Of a DNA stretch of 64,000 bases, positions 25,062-33,079 are shown in pieces; the stretch's first letter is position 1; every line of letters starts with the position of its first letter. The stretch spans positions 1 through 64,000 of the forward strand of contig CALFFN010000009.1 in the NCBI GenBank assembly GCA_937958185.1. Direction: 5' to 3'. Source of the DNA: an uncultured Neglectibacter sp. (lineage in GTDB: Bacteria; Bacillota; Clostridia; Oscillospirales; Acutalibacteraceae). The translations under genes and the position numbers were made by a program. The notes beneath the pieces were generated by a model. It saw only the letters and a list, made by a program, of their open reading frames with translations, was not told the DNA's origin and did no database searches.

Positions 25062-26177
25062 AGAGACTTATAACCTTTTCGTTTATACTCCATACGAAAA
25101 TGGGATATTCCAACCCACATTCTTTTTAGTGCAAAGGACAATTTGCAGTCTGCGCAAGTAGTGCGCGCCTTTACAGACAGCCGAAGCTGAAAGGAATCCG
25201 TTCGCCGCGGGCGATTGGGTGAAGCAGATGGATTCCTTTTCTGTGCAAAGAGGTTAAAAAATCCATTTTTACGTTTAAGCTGTACAAAAATGAAGCGAAA
25301 GCAGAACTTGATGTGGCAGGGCTGGAACGGCAATGAGATGCATTTCTTCTACGGCAATGCAGGTACGCCTGTTGCGTTCTGGTACTTCCCGAAGGGCAGA
25401 AGCCGCATTACAGGCTACTACCTGACGAACCAGCAGGGTGGTATAGGCTTAATTTGGATTCTTGGTCTTTCAGCTCTTACCCAGAGCACACAGAGTATGG
25501 CTATCCCTCAACCCGAAGCAAAAACGCAGGAGAAAGAACAGGAAAAGGATAATGAGCCATCAAAACCACGCCGGGACCCCGTTCACCATATTGTTGCAAA
25601 AGCCGATCCTCGCGCAGCAGAATCGAACAGCAGTTACCGCCCCTAATGGGAGGTAGCTGCTGTTGCGTTTTCAGACTAAAATAAATAATTTCGGCGCGTG
25701 CCGCATGGCAAAGCATAGAAAAAACCTGCGGTGCGCGACTTGCGGAAGGCTCAGTGCAAAAGCACTGAGCCTTCCCTGCAGATGTGTGTGGTTCTGCTAC
25801 AAAAAAGATGGTTTCGCTCTCTTTTGAAAAAAATTATCCGGTGCCCATGCGGATTTTAGACTTTGCAATCTGCGTGATACAAAAAAGATGTCCTTGCCTG
25901 TGAAAGGTTGGTAGCGACCAAATCGGCGTTAAAAATCCGCGCTTGCAAGGATTTAGCCGATGGGCGCGTGGTCTTCGCTCCGCTTCGGCCAGTGCGGGAC
26001 GCGCCCCACAGGGGCGCAGCACCCTTTCACGGAGAGGGGGAAACTGTCCAGTGGACAGCGTTCTGACCCGTTCTCAGCTATCGCTTCGGTCGGTGCAAGA
26101 CAAGCGCCACCGGCGCTTTGCACCCGAGCCGACAGGCGAGAGGCCGCAACGCGTAAAGTGACGCGGTGATTTTTGTG
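25062..26177. other. Gene-poor remnant region beside the tRNA integration site
   Basis: No intact gene is seen in these 1.1 kb. At about 25290-25560 coding-like peptide fragments occur in different frames (HFFYGNAGTPVAFWYFPKG then SSYPEHTEYGYPSTRSKN), as expected of a decayed gene whose family I cannot name. At 25839-25870 the words TATCCGGTGCCC and TTTTAGACT recur; the same two words occur just inside the element at 26299-26320. The region may be what is left of an earlier insertion at the same tRNA gene. Confidence 0.4.
25744..25775. terminator. 13-bp perfect hairpin with CAAAAG loop
   Basis: GGAAGGCTCAGTG and its complement enclose CAAAAG. It has no adjacent T run and no intact gene next to it, and may be a relic of the decayed region. 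Confidence 0.45.
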
Positions 26178-26212
26178 AAAAAACCGCCGCAAACTCAAAA
26201 GCGTTTGCGGCG
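26178..26212 (-). terminator. Original terminator of the interrupted tRNA-Ser gene
   Basis: CGCCGCAAA pairs with TTTGCGGCG a few bases past the CCA end of the tRNA 3' half, followed on the minus strand by TTTTTTC. It marks the true downstream end of the host tRNA transcription unit. Confidence 0.8.
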
Positions 26213-26215
26213 ACG

Positions 26216-26273
26216 TGGCGGAAGCGGTGGGATTCGAACCCACGAGCCCTTGCGGACTACCTGATTTCGAGTC
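26216..26273 (-). pseudogene. 3' half of host tRNA-Ser(CGA), severed by the element
   Basis: On the minus strand this holds the anticodon loop CTCGAAA, the 3' anticodon strand TCAGG, a Ser-type long variable arm, the T-arm GTGGG-TTCGAAT-CCCAC, the acceptor strand CGCTTCC, the discriminator G and an encoded CCA. The 5' half is 19.6 kb away at 45920-45960. Joining the two through the shared 10 bases restores a perfect acceptor (GGAAGCG/CGCTTCC) and anticodon stem (CCTGA/TCAGG). By itself this fragment cannot make a tRNA. Confidence 0.95.
26264..26273. other. Attachment core, element left junction
   Basis: ATTTCGAGTC, the anticodon-loop segment of tRNA-Ser(CGA) read on the plus strand. The identical 10-mer is at 45920-45929 at the other junction. 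Confidence 0.9.
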
Positions 26274-26429
26274 TTTTGGTCTGTTTCCATGGCTTGTGCT
26301 ATCCGGTGCCCGTTTTAGACTATCTCGTCCGCGCGGAAAGCCGCATGAACACTGACTTTTTATCCCCGAAAGACTTGACACTTCTGCATTTTTCAAAAGT
26401 GGGTTCAAATCGGCATTTTTGCCGATTTT

Positions 26430-26470
26430 GGAGAGAAATCAGGGGAGCCAGGAGAGAAATCCGGAGAGAA
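26430..26470 (+). repeat. Left cluster of GGAGAGAA repeats, candidate integrase arm sites
   Basis: GGAGAGAAATC at 26430-26440 and 26451-26461, and GGAGAGAA at 26463-26470. The same 8-mer occurs twice near the right end (45815-45822, 45828-45835), once just after the integrase gene (45577-45584) and once before it (44294-44301). Short direct repeats at both ends of a tyrosine-recombinase element usually bind the integrase N-terminal domain. Confidence 0.6.
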
Positions 26471-26542
26471 GGCAATACATCAAATCCATACACCACAGGA
26501 CGGACTTCGAACCGGCGAAATCTGTTTTTTGAGGTGTATCAA

Positions 26543-27139
26543 ATGAAAAATCTGCCCATCGATTGGGACAGCATGCCCGATGTGATGAACAAGGATCAGT
26601 TTTACCGGCTTTGTCACATCAGCAAATCTACGGCGCTGCATCTGCTCAAAAGCGGCAAGGTGCCTTGCGAGTGGACGGGCAAGAAAACCCGCTGCTATCA
26701 AATCAGGAAAGAGGATGTGCGGGCATATCTAGAAAAGCATGCCGTTTATCCCGAGGTTTATTCCGCCCCCAGAGGGTGGTACGGCGGTCACTATGTGGCA
26801 AAGCTCTCAAAGGAACTGTCCGAGGATGTGCTCCGGCAAATGCGGGAGTATTACGCCGGGCTGCTGGTAAACCACAAAGATGTTGTGACCGTGCGGGAGG
26901 TCGTCGCCCTGACAGGCTATGCCAGATCGACAGTCAACAACTGGTGCAGCCGGGGTCTGCTGAAATCCTTCCGTAAAGGGAATATCTTTTACATCCCGAA
27001 GGTTTTCCTCATCGACTTTCTCTGCTCGGCCTACTTCCGCACCATCGTCCGGAAATCGAGGCGGCATATTTACATGCTGAATGAGTTCTCCATGCGGGAG
27101 CAAGTCCGCAGGTATGGGAAAATCGGAGGTGCAAAGTGA
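26543..27139 (+). CDS. Double helix-turn-helix DNA-binding protein (excisionase-like)
   Basis: A ~198-aa protein with two HTH units of the excisionase/MerR-like type: DQFYRLCHISKSTALHLLKSGKVPCEWTGKKTRCYQIRKEDVRAYL near the N-terminus and VTVREVVALTGYARSTVNNWCSRGLLKSFRKGNIFYIPKVFLIDFL in the second half. The tandem layout would allow binding to repeated sites such as the element-end repeats. GAGGTG precedes ATG 26543; the upstream in-frame extension has no ribosome site. Its stop overlaps the next start, so the two are coupled. Confidence 0.8.
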   Translation: MKNLPIDWDSMPDVMNKDQFYRLCHISKSTALHLLKSGKVPCEWTGKKTRCYQIRKEDVRAYLEKHAVYPEVYSAPRGWYGGHYVAKLSKELSEDVLRQMREYYAGLLVNHKDVVTVREVVALTGYARSTVNNWCSRGLLKSFRKGNIFYIPKVFLIDFLCSAYFRTIVRKSRRHIYMLNEFSMREQVRRYGKIGGAK

Positions 27140-27438
27140 TGGCAAACTTCATTGAAGAGCTGTTTTACGGCAACATCGACCCTCAAGCAAGAGAATATCG
27201 TAAAGGTCACCGTGCGATAAAGGTATTAAAAAACGTAACTGACATAGAGGAAAAGCTGACCGAGCGCTTGCAGGGAGAGGATAAAGCTCTGTTCCTTGAT
27301 TTCTGCAATGGCAACTCTGAACTGACGGGAGAGGCGACACTCGACTCTTTCATCGTCGGCTTCCGTCTTGGTGCTAAGATGATTTTTGATACCTTCTGCA
27401 GCGACGACGCCCCATTTGAGAGCTTTCTGGAAAAATAA
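27139..27438 (+). CDS. DUF6809-like small protein
   Basis: A 99-aa protein (ANFIEELFYGNIDPQAREYR, then IEEKLTERLQGEDKALFLDFCNGNSELTGEATLDSFIVGFRLGAKMIFDTF) resembling a family of small helical proteins common on conjugative and mobilizable elements of Clostridia. Function unknown. Starts inside the stop codon of the preceding HTH gene (TGATG). Confidence 0.65.
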   Translation: MANFIEELFYGNIDPQAREYRKGHRAIKVLKNVTDIEEKLTERLQGEDKALFLDFCNGNSELTGEATLDSFIVGFRLGAKMIFDTFCSDDAPFESFLEK

Positions 27439-27459
27439 AAATCGCACATTCGTAAGTAA

Positions 27460-27498
27460 AAACCTCCTTTGGTACAATGACAGTATCAAAGGAGGTTT
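27460..27498 (+). promoter_or_regulatory. Inverted repeat enclosing the Shine-Dalgarno site of the next gene
   Basis: AAACCTCCTTTG (27460-27471) is the exact complement of CAAAGGAGGTTT (27487-27498), which is the Shine-Dalgarno site of the gene at 27504. Transcripts reading through from upstream could fold and hide it. TACAAT at 27473-27478 is a possible -10 of an internal promoter whose transcript would lack the left arm. Confidence 0.6.
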
Positions 27499-27503
27499 CG
27501 CTG

Positions 27504-28025
27504 ATGAAGCAGAAAAGAATTCGCCAGATCCTATACTCTGAACAGAAGCTTGTCCGTAAAGATAACCGGCTTCAGTATATCGAAAACCCAGATGGATATT
27601 TGTATGCCGACATGATTTATCCGACCAAAATAAAGGCGGAGGATCAGCCGGAATGGTTTATCTATGGCAGGTATTATAGGTGCTGGGGTTATCTTTCCGC
27701 AAAAGGTGTCGCAGATTTGAAGTATATGCCAAATCTGTGGATTAATCACTTCTTGAAAGATGACTTGCTGCTTATCTCTTACCATGAGCCGATTGAGCAA
27801 ATTTCGGAGAGTAAGCAGTTTTGGGAAAGATATAAAGGCTATGACGAGACAATAGACGATGGGGCAATCTTGCATTTTCTAAAAGCTGTAAAGAGGTATT
27901 CCGAGATCGACATCACGGAAATTGCACAGCAAATTCAGGAAAAGGCCGATATGATGCCAATAAAGCATCCGAGAGAGTTCGGAGGCTTTAAGTTTGATAT
28001 TCAGGCATTCTTAGACAAGGAATAA
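27504..28025 (+). CDS. Uncharacterised element protein
   Basis: A 173-aa soluble protein (MKQKRIRQILYSEQKLVRKDNRLQ, then PEWFIYGRYYRCWGYLSAKGVADLKYMPNLWINHFLKDDLLL). I do not recognise a family. It is rich in aromatic and charged residues, has no membrane segment and no obvious catalytic motif. ATG 27504 follows a perfect AAAGGAGG site that can be sequestered by an upstream complementary sequence. It sits between the DUF6809-like gene and tnpV, in the accessory left arm of the element. Confidence 0.55.
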   Translation: MKQKRIRQILYSEQKLVRKDNRLQYIENPDGYLYADMIYPTKIKAEDQPEWFIYGRYYRCWGYLSAKGVADLKYMPNLWINHFLKDDLLLISYHEPIEQISESKQFWERYKGYDETIDDGAILHFLKAVKRYSEIDITEIAQQIQEKADMMPIKHPREFGGFKFDIQAFLDKE

Positions 28026-28066
28026 AAGGGCACTATAAAATCATGACAGAACAGGAGGAGAAATTG

Positions 28067-28438
28067 ATGAAATCATTATACGAACAAATGGGTGGGACCT
28101 ACACCATACAGGGTGATTATTGCCTGCCGGATCTGCGCTTGTCCGAAGAAGATTCTCGTCCCATCGGTGTGTGTGGGCAGCGGCGGCTGCGGTACTTAAA
28201 GCAACATCACAGGGTGCTGTACTATAACCTACTCACCTCTGGCAAGCTCCGAGACTATCTTGCCGATACGGAAGAGCGCGCGCAGGAGCTGTTTCCCCGA
28301 TTGGTAAAACAGTATGCCCAGTGGGCAGGTCTGACGGAGCAGCTCAAGGCAGAGAAGCCTACGGAATGGGTACAGAAACTAAGCAATATTCGAATACAGA
28401 TTAATGAGATTATTTATACAGAACTAATTTTTATTTAA
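28067..28438 (+). CDS. tnpV: TnpV-family transposon-encoded protein
   Basis: A ~123-aa protein with the TnpV pattern: KSLYEQMGGTYTIQGDYCLPDL, RPIGVCGQRRLRYLKQHHRV, LLTSGKLRDYLADTEERAQE and LTEQLKAEKPTEWVQKLSNIR. TnpV was first named from transposons related to Tn4451 of Clostridia and is common on integrative elements; its role is unknown. ATG 28067 with GAGGAG 8 nt upstream is preferred over ATG 28043. Confidence 0.85.
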   Translation: MKSLYEQMGGTYTIQGDYCLPDLRLSEEDSRPIGVCGQRRLRYLKQHHRVLYYNLLTSGKLRDYLADTEERAQELFPRLVKQYAQWAGLTEQLKAEKPTEWVQKLSNIRIQINEIIYTELIFI

Positions 28439-28446
28439 GAGGTGCT

Positions 28447-28481
28447 TTTGAGGGCATAGTCATAATGGCTATGCCCTCAAA
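28447..28481. terminator. Bidirectional terminator between tnpV and hamB
   Basis: A perfect 13-bp stem TTTGAGGGCATAG / CTATGCCCTCAAA with a 9-nt loop lies between the convergent tnpV gene and defence operon. It separates the element's left arm from its cargo. Confidence 0.75.
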
Positions 28482-28508
28482 GTTAAACTATAAAATCTGT
28501 TTTTATCA

Positions 28509-30902
28509 TTAAAAGCTGTTCATTGCTTTAATAAAAAGTTGATTCTCATATGAATCAAGTAAAGAAACTATTTCGTGGTAGTGCTTTCTGCAATGCTTTT
28601 TTGCGTCATCAACGTCTAAATGACAAAGTTCGCTATATTTTTCTTCTATTCTTCGTATTGCATCTGTTGGAAAGCCATATTCGATGAGTGACTCTCCAAG
28701 CAAACTTTTTACCCCGGTTTCATAATATCTTCGCACATTTGATAGCGAAAAATTGCTTGGATTATCCCCCTTCTGCAGGGCAACAAAAGCTATTATGCCT
28801 TCGAATAATGATAGTATCTTTGGAATTTTATGTTCAAGTATGCCTCGCAAACATTTAAACGCTTCTGAATATGCTGTGTCAATGGTTCTTGTTTTTCCTT
28901 TTTGGTATTGCTCGATTTCATAGCCAAGAATACCTTTAAAACCATTGTTATAGTAGCTGTTTGCTACTGCGGAATACTTGCTGCACGATCTCTTATCAAT
29001 CAATCCTGCCTCGAAATAAGTCTCCAATATTTTAGTAATCCATCGATATTTAAGAAAGTTTTCTACATCCACTGTGTGAAGAAGAAGTTTCCGGTAACGC
29101 ATGTACTCTTTGTCTTCGATGAGTTTTTGCAGTAGTTTTTCTTGATTTTCCTTGGAAATCGTCCGATTCTTTAGAAAAACCTCTTCTGGAAGTAAAAAAT
29201 GACGAGTTTTATCATCACGTTCTTTCTTCCGTGTAACATTTCCCTGCGTTAAGTCATCATAAGTTGCATTATCTAAATCGATTGGTCCAAGTTCTACGTC
29301 CGAGTAGGTCACAAAATTGAGTGAAAGGGTGTCGGATTCTTCAATTTGTTGGAGTTCTTTGCTCATATAGAACACCCGGCCAACAAAACAATGATGATAT
29401 CGCCCCGCTCTTCCCTTGATGTTTTTTATATCAAATGGAGAGAGTTTTTTCCCTCCTTTGGAGGGGTTAAGGATAACCATGTTTTTGGCATCTGTGTTAA
29501 CCCCTTCCACAATCGTAGATGTACAAAACAGGATGTTAAAGGTTCGGGCATTAAACTGTTCCAAAACCTCACGTTGGATATACTTCGGTAGTTTTCCATG
29601 ATGCATTCCAAATCCGTTTTTTAGAACTTTAATTAGGCTCCATTCATCCACGCAATTATTCACATCATATTCTTTTCGGATATGTTCAATAAACTGTTTG
29701 AATTCATCAGGATAAGTTTCAAAAATGTGCGTATTACCTATATTATTCGATAGCTTATTTGAATATTCAATGGCTTTTGCAGGAGTAGTGCAATAAAGCA
29801 ATGTTTGTCCGTATTCACGAGAAGATATGTATGAAACCACATCTTTAACTTTATCGTTGATTGCGTTACTTATATGAACCAAAGCTTTATTCTCAGGTTG
29901 AGGAAGGGCGTGAGGAAGTTTTTCCTCAATTCTAGTAGTAAATGCATTAACTGTTATACGAAGTGTTGGCTCAAACAGAATTTCCTTTACTGTAATATGA
30001 TTGAGTTCCAAATATCTTCTCATGCCAAGTCCGAACTGATCTTGACTCAAATTGGGACCTGCCAAGTAATACTCGTCTACACGTTTAGATAGCAAATAGA
30101 GGGCAATCCGAAATGTCTTGCCTCTATCTTCTTCGAGAAAAGACTCTTGTTTTACTACATTTTTTTGATGTTTTGCCTCTTTTACGGATTCATCACTGTT
30201 TTCATCCATCTCATCATTACAATAGTCTTCATCAATTTTATATACTTCATCAAAAAAGAAAAAATCAATTTTGAGATCCGGAAAGGATGCGAGAAGCTGC
30301 AATGCTCGTTCTGGAGTAAAAACAAATATCTTGTTACCATCTTCTTCGCAGGTATTATCAACAGTTTTTATGATACGGTAATTAAGCTCATACTTCTTTA
30401 CGAACCACGTCATTACGCCTGCATTTTCCAGCAAGAGAGCCACCGTGGGAAAAACTAAAAGTATATTTTTATATCGATCACGGTTAAGAAAAACAATCTC
30501 GCGCATCAAAAATGTTTTCCCATATGAAGTAGGCGCACTAACTAATAAGCGCCGGGGCGACAGGCTTTGAAAAAGGTCAATCACTTCTTTTTGCGATTTG
30601 TCTAAGGTGATGTCTCTATTGATTTGAGAACGGTATAGATTCTGTATTGCCTGATTTCCTATGTCATCCATCAAGCCAATAGTAGAGTTAGGATCACTCT
30701 CAAATCCATTAAGTTTGTTATAACCAAACACTCGCATTTTCTGCGATGCGATATAAAGCAAGTTTGCGATTGTCGGATCGCTTTTAAGTTCGTCATGATC
30801 TGACACCCAACAAACTAGGTCTCTTAGGTGATCAGCCGTTTTCGCATTATCAGGATCAAATTGGTTAATTGCGGTCAGCAAAAGCCTAACATAATCCGGC
30901 AT
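28509..30902 (-). CDS. hamB: Hachiman HamB-like superfamily 2 helicase
   Basis: A ~797-aa Ski2-like DExH-type helicase. From ATG 30911 the numbering gives Walker A APTSYGKT (126-133), Walker B FFFDEVYK (DEVY 221-224), GMHHGKLPKYIQREVLEQF, TSTIVEGVNT and the arginine-finger motif KGRAGRY. The C-terminal ~300 residues are helical with no other motif. In Hachiman, HamB is an ATP-driven DNA-scanning helicase that holds the HamA nuclease inactive until it meets damaged or phage DNA. Its start overlaps the 3' end of hamA by 17 nt. ATG 30902 has better Shine-Dalgarno spacing than ATG 30911. Last gene of the defence operon. Confidence 0.78.
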   Translation of the reverse strand: MPDYVRLLLTAINQFDPDNAKTADHLRDLVCWVSDHDELKSDPTIANLLYIASQKMRVFGYNKLNGFESDPNSTIGLMDDIGNQAIQNLYRSQINRDITLDKSQKEVIDLFQSLSPRRLLVSAPTSYGKTFLMREIVFLNRDRYKNILLVFPTVALLLENAGVMTWFVKKYELNYRIIKTVDNTCEEDGNKIFVFTPERALQLLASFPDLKIDFFFFDEVYKIDEDYCNDEMDENSDESVKEAKHQKNVVKQESFLEEDRGKTFRIALYLLSKRVDEYYLAGPNLSQDQFGLGMRRYLELNHITVKEILFEPTLRITVNAFTTRIEEKLPHALPQPENKALVHISNAINDKVKDVVSYISSREYGQTLLYCTTPAKAIEYSNKLSNNIGNTHIFETYPDEFKQFIEHIRKEYDVNNCVDEWSLIKVLKNGFGMHHGKLPKYIQREVLEQFNARTFNILFCTSTIVEGVNTDAKNMVILNPSKGGKKLSPFDIKNIKGRAGRYHHCFVGRVFYMSKELQQIEESDTLSLNFVTYSDVELGPIDLDNATYDDLTQGNVTRKKERDDKTRHFLLPEEVFLKNRTISKENQEKLLQKLIEDKEYMRYRKLLLHTVDVENFLKYRWITKILETYFEAGLIDKRSCSKYSAVANSYYNNGFKGILGYEIEQYQKGKTRTIDTAYSEAFKCLRGILEHKIPKILSLFEGIIAFVALQKGDNPSNFSLSNVRRYYETGVKSLLGESLIEYGFPTDAIRRIEEKYSELCHLDVDDAKKHCRKHYHEIVSLLDSYENQLFIKAMNSF

Positions 30903-31824
30903 AGAATCCATTCTCCTCGTCTCTTAACCGTTTAACGCTTTGAATTGGGAATACATAGAATACAATTTCAGGAGAGAAACCTGTAAAGGTGTAGGGATGA
31001 TTATTGAAAAAGTCTCTAATTCCTTCCACTTCTGTGATGATCCGCTCATAAAGCTTCGAGCTGTCTTTATAGACGCTACCTTCTTCATAGGCAAGTAGGC
31101 ACGGTATTTTAATTTTTATGTCAAGTTTGTTCAGAAGGATCAACAACTCTTTTGCCCGAATATCATCATCCTCATCTATTGTGCGAATGTTTAATGTATC
31201 AATTGCTTCAAGAATAGCTTGCGCATCCTCGGTAATCAGTACTCTCTTACTGGATACAAAATACAACTGCTTTGCTAAATATTTGCTAACATATTTTTTT
31301 AGCAAATCGGTATTTATTCCATTCTTACAATAGGCTTTTTCTCCAAGCTTGGCTTGTCCAAGCCATAAGGAAATTCCGGACTCATCTTTTGAGAAATAGG
31401 TCAAGTCGTATCCTTTAATCTCATTGTTATCGTCCTGGCGAAAAATTGTCCTAACTGCAAGCTTATATGCGGTAGGGTCATAAAGTTGAACCAATAAATC
31501 AAGCAACACTTCGCTTGGAAGACCGTCCTGAATACCAGCTCGATGAGGCAGTCTGCTTTTGTAGGCGTATTTTGCGGCTTGCTCTATGGAAAGTAGCTTT
31601 CCTTGTTTATAGTAGTCCACCACTTCATCTTCTCCAAAGCTATAGAAGAAAAGGTTATGACGCATTAACTCGCCCAGCTTTTCAACCGCATCATTAGAAA
31701 GACCATGGCTATATGGTCTATATGTATATTGATCATTTAGCGGCGAAAAAGAGAAAATAATCCCTTTGCTTTTTTGAACTATTTCTTTGTCAAATATATC
31801 GCTGTATTCTTGATAACTTGACAT
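30886..31824 (-). CDS. hamA: Hachiman HamA-like DUF1837 nuclease
   Basis: A 312-aa protein with a DUF1837-type PD-(D/E)XK fold near the middle: LPSEVLLDLLVQLYD (E105), KGYDLTYF (D140) and LWLGQAKLG (Q157-x-K159). HamA proteins degrade DNA when released by HamB, aborting infection. The catalytic E-x-K expected in HamA reads Q-x-K here; QxK is an accepted variant in related restriction nucleases, but it makes activity less certain. Coupling to the helicase gene by overlap is the main reason for the Hachiman call. Confidence 0.75.
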   Translation of the reverse strand: MSSYQEYSDIFDKEIVQKSKGIIFSFSPLNDQYTYRPYSHGLSNDAVEKLGELMRHNLFFYSFGEDEVVDYYKQGKLLSIEQAAKYAYKSRLPHRAGIQDGLPSEVLLDLLVQLYDPTAYKLAVRTIFRQDDNNEIKGYDLTYFSKDESGISLWLGQAKLGEKAYCKNGINTDLLKKYVSKYLAKQLYFVSSKRVLITEDAQAILEAIDTLNIRTIDEDDDIRAKELLILLNKLDIKIKIPCLLAYEEGSVYKDSSKLYERIITEVEGIRDFFNNHPYTFTGFSPEIVFYVFPIQSVKRLRDEENGFYAGLC

Positions 31825-31850
31825 ATCGTGACTCCTTTTAGGTATTCCAG

Positions 31851-33077
31851 TTATGCATGTTCATAATAATCAATACAGTTTTGACAAATACCCATATCAT
31901 CATTACGCCGCATGATACTTCCGCATCTTTCACAAAAAGATATATCATCTGGTGTAAAGTCCTCATCGCAAGAAAAGCAGTGAAATTTTTCATTTTCTGC
32001 ATCATATGCTAATTGTGTTTCGCCACATTCAGGGCATTCGTATACAGGAAATTCTCCACCGTCTTTTACACACCGATATGCGCTGATACCGAGTTCGTTT
32101 TCAATATAATCATCTGCGTGACCCTTATAACGATAGAATAAGTATTTATCGTTTCGCAAAGAAGTGTAGCCCTCCGGAGGTTCGATTCCATCATTCTTCT
32201 TGCAAAACTCAATAAATGTACAGTGGATATTTCTTGTTGCCTGATACTCATTCTTTAAAGTTGCATTACTATCTTGCAACTTCCCAATCCCCAGATGACA
32301 CAGGTAATCAATATCATTGATTGATAGTGCATTGTCAAATATGAAATCATTGAAATTATCCATGACAATGTCGTACTCACAATCTAAGCGTTCTAACATA
32401 AAATTGATGTAGAGCTTTTCTATATGCGGCAAAAAAAGTTTGTGAAGCGTCGACATATTTCCTATAACATTTTCAATATTCCGCCGATACTCCTCTTCTG
32501 AAAGATTGCCGTGTCCAGTTGCATGTGCATAGTCATCACGACTGCTTACGTATTTTGAAAACTCTCTGATAATCCTATCTTCCATTCCCATGACATGAAA
32601 CACTTTGAAAATATCTTTCTCCGGTATCTTGCTGAATTCATATACACTTCCAAAGTTTTCAATATCCGGCTTATCATCTCTTCCTCTGTAAGAATTGATT
32701 GGATAAAATATATCTTTCATTCTTTCTGGCTCGAACTGGTAGGCCTTTTCAACGCAGTAGTATACATAGCTCATAAAAATCAGGTGCGCATAAAAATATG
32801 AAACTTGATAGTTCCCGCTTTCGTAATTGTCTATCACCGTTTTTTCAAGATCGTATAGATACTGGTCATAGGAACCAGTAGAAATATAAGTTTTATCTAT
32901 CGGAAAATAGTATAGTAATTCGATCAAAAAAGTAGTGTCTATCTCGTCATCAAATACCGGAAACACATCTTTAAGCTCATCAATAAACGATTCGGAATGC
33001 AGTGATGAGATGGGCACATCGCCAACTTTTTTCAGCATTTCTTCAACTGCTTCTTTGCCTTTATCAATGTAATTCAT
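31851..33077 (-). CDS. HEPN-motif protein with two C-terminal zinc ribbons
   Basis: A 408-aa protein I cannot place in a named family. Residues 1-~230 are helical and contain R180-DDYA-H185, a match to the Rx4-6H signature of HEPN ribonucleases, in a helix-loop context SKYVSSRDDYAHATGHG. A middle region (~230-335) follows. Then eight cysteines form two zinc ribbons: C348/C351/C367/C370 and C382/C385/C398/C401. It lies 2 nt downstream of the hsdM-hsdS gene and 26 nt upstream of hamA, fully inside the operon. An RNase effector triggered when the restriction system is disturbed would parallel PrrC/RloC, but that is inference. It could also be a structural or regulatory subunit. Confidence 0.6.
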   Translation of the reverse strand: MNYIDKGKEAVEEMLKKVGDVPISSLHSESFIDELKDVFPVFDDEIDTTFLIELLYYFPIDKTYISTGSYDQYLYDLEKTVIDNYESGNYQVSYFYAHLIFMSYVYYCVEKAYQFEPERMKDIFYPINSYRGRDDKPDIENFGSVYEFSKIPEKDIFKVFHVMGMEDRIIREFSKYVSSRDDYAHATGHGNLSEEEYRRNIENVIGNMSTLHKLFLPHIEKLYINFMLERLDCEYDIVMDNFNDFIFDNALSINDIDYLCHLGIGKLQDSNATLKNEYQATRNIHCTFIEFCKKNDGIEPPEGYTSLRNDKYLFYRYKGHADDYIENELGISAYRCVKDGGEFPVYECPECGETQLAYDAENEKFHCFSCDEDFTPDDISFCERCGSIMRRNDDMGICQNCIDYYEHA

Positions 33078-33079
33078 GG

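Noticed and set aside
25215..25646. 143-aa plus-strand open frame
   Set aside because: No ribosome site, no family match, and neighbouring frames hold equally coding-like fragments, so it is treated as a remnant.
26276..26542. N-terminal extension of the tandem-HTH protein
   Set aside because: Runs through the attachment site and integrase-site repeats; ATG 26543 has a good ribosome site.
31851..33077. PrrC/RloC anticodon nuclease
   Set aside because: No NTPase (Walker A) domain is present, so only the general idea of an RNase guarding a restriction system is kept.
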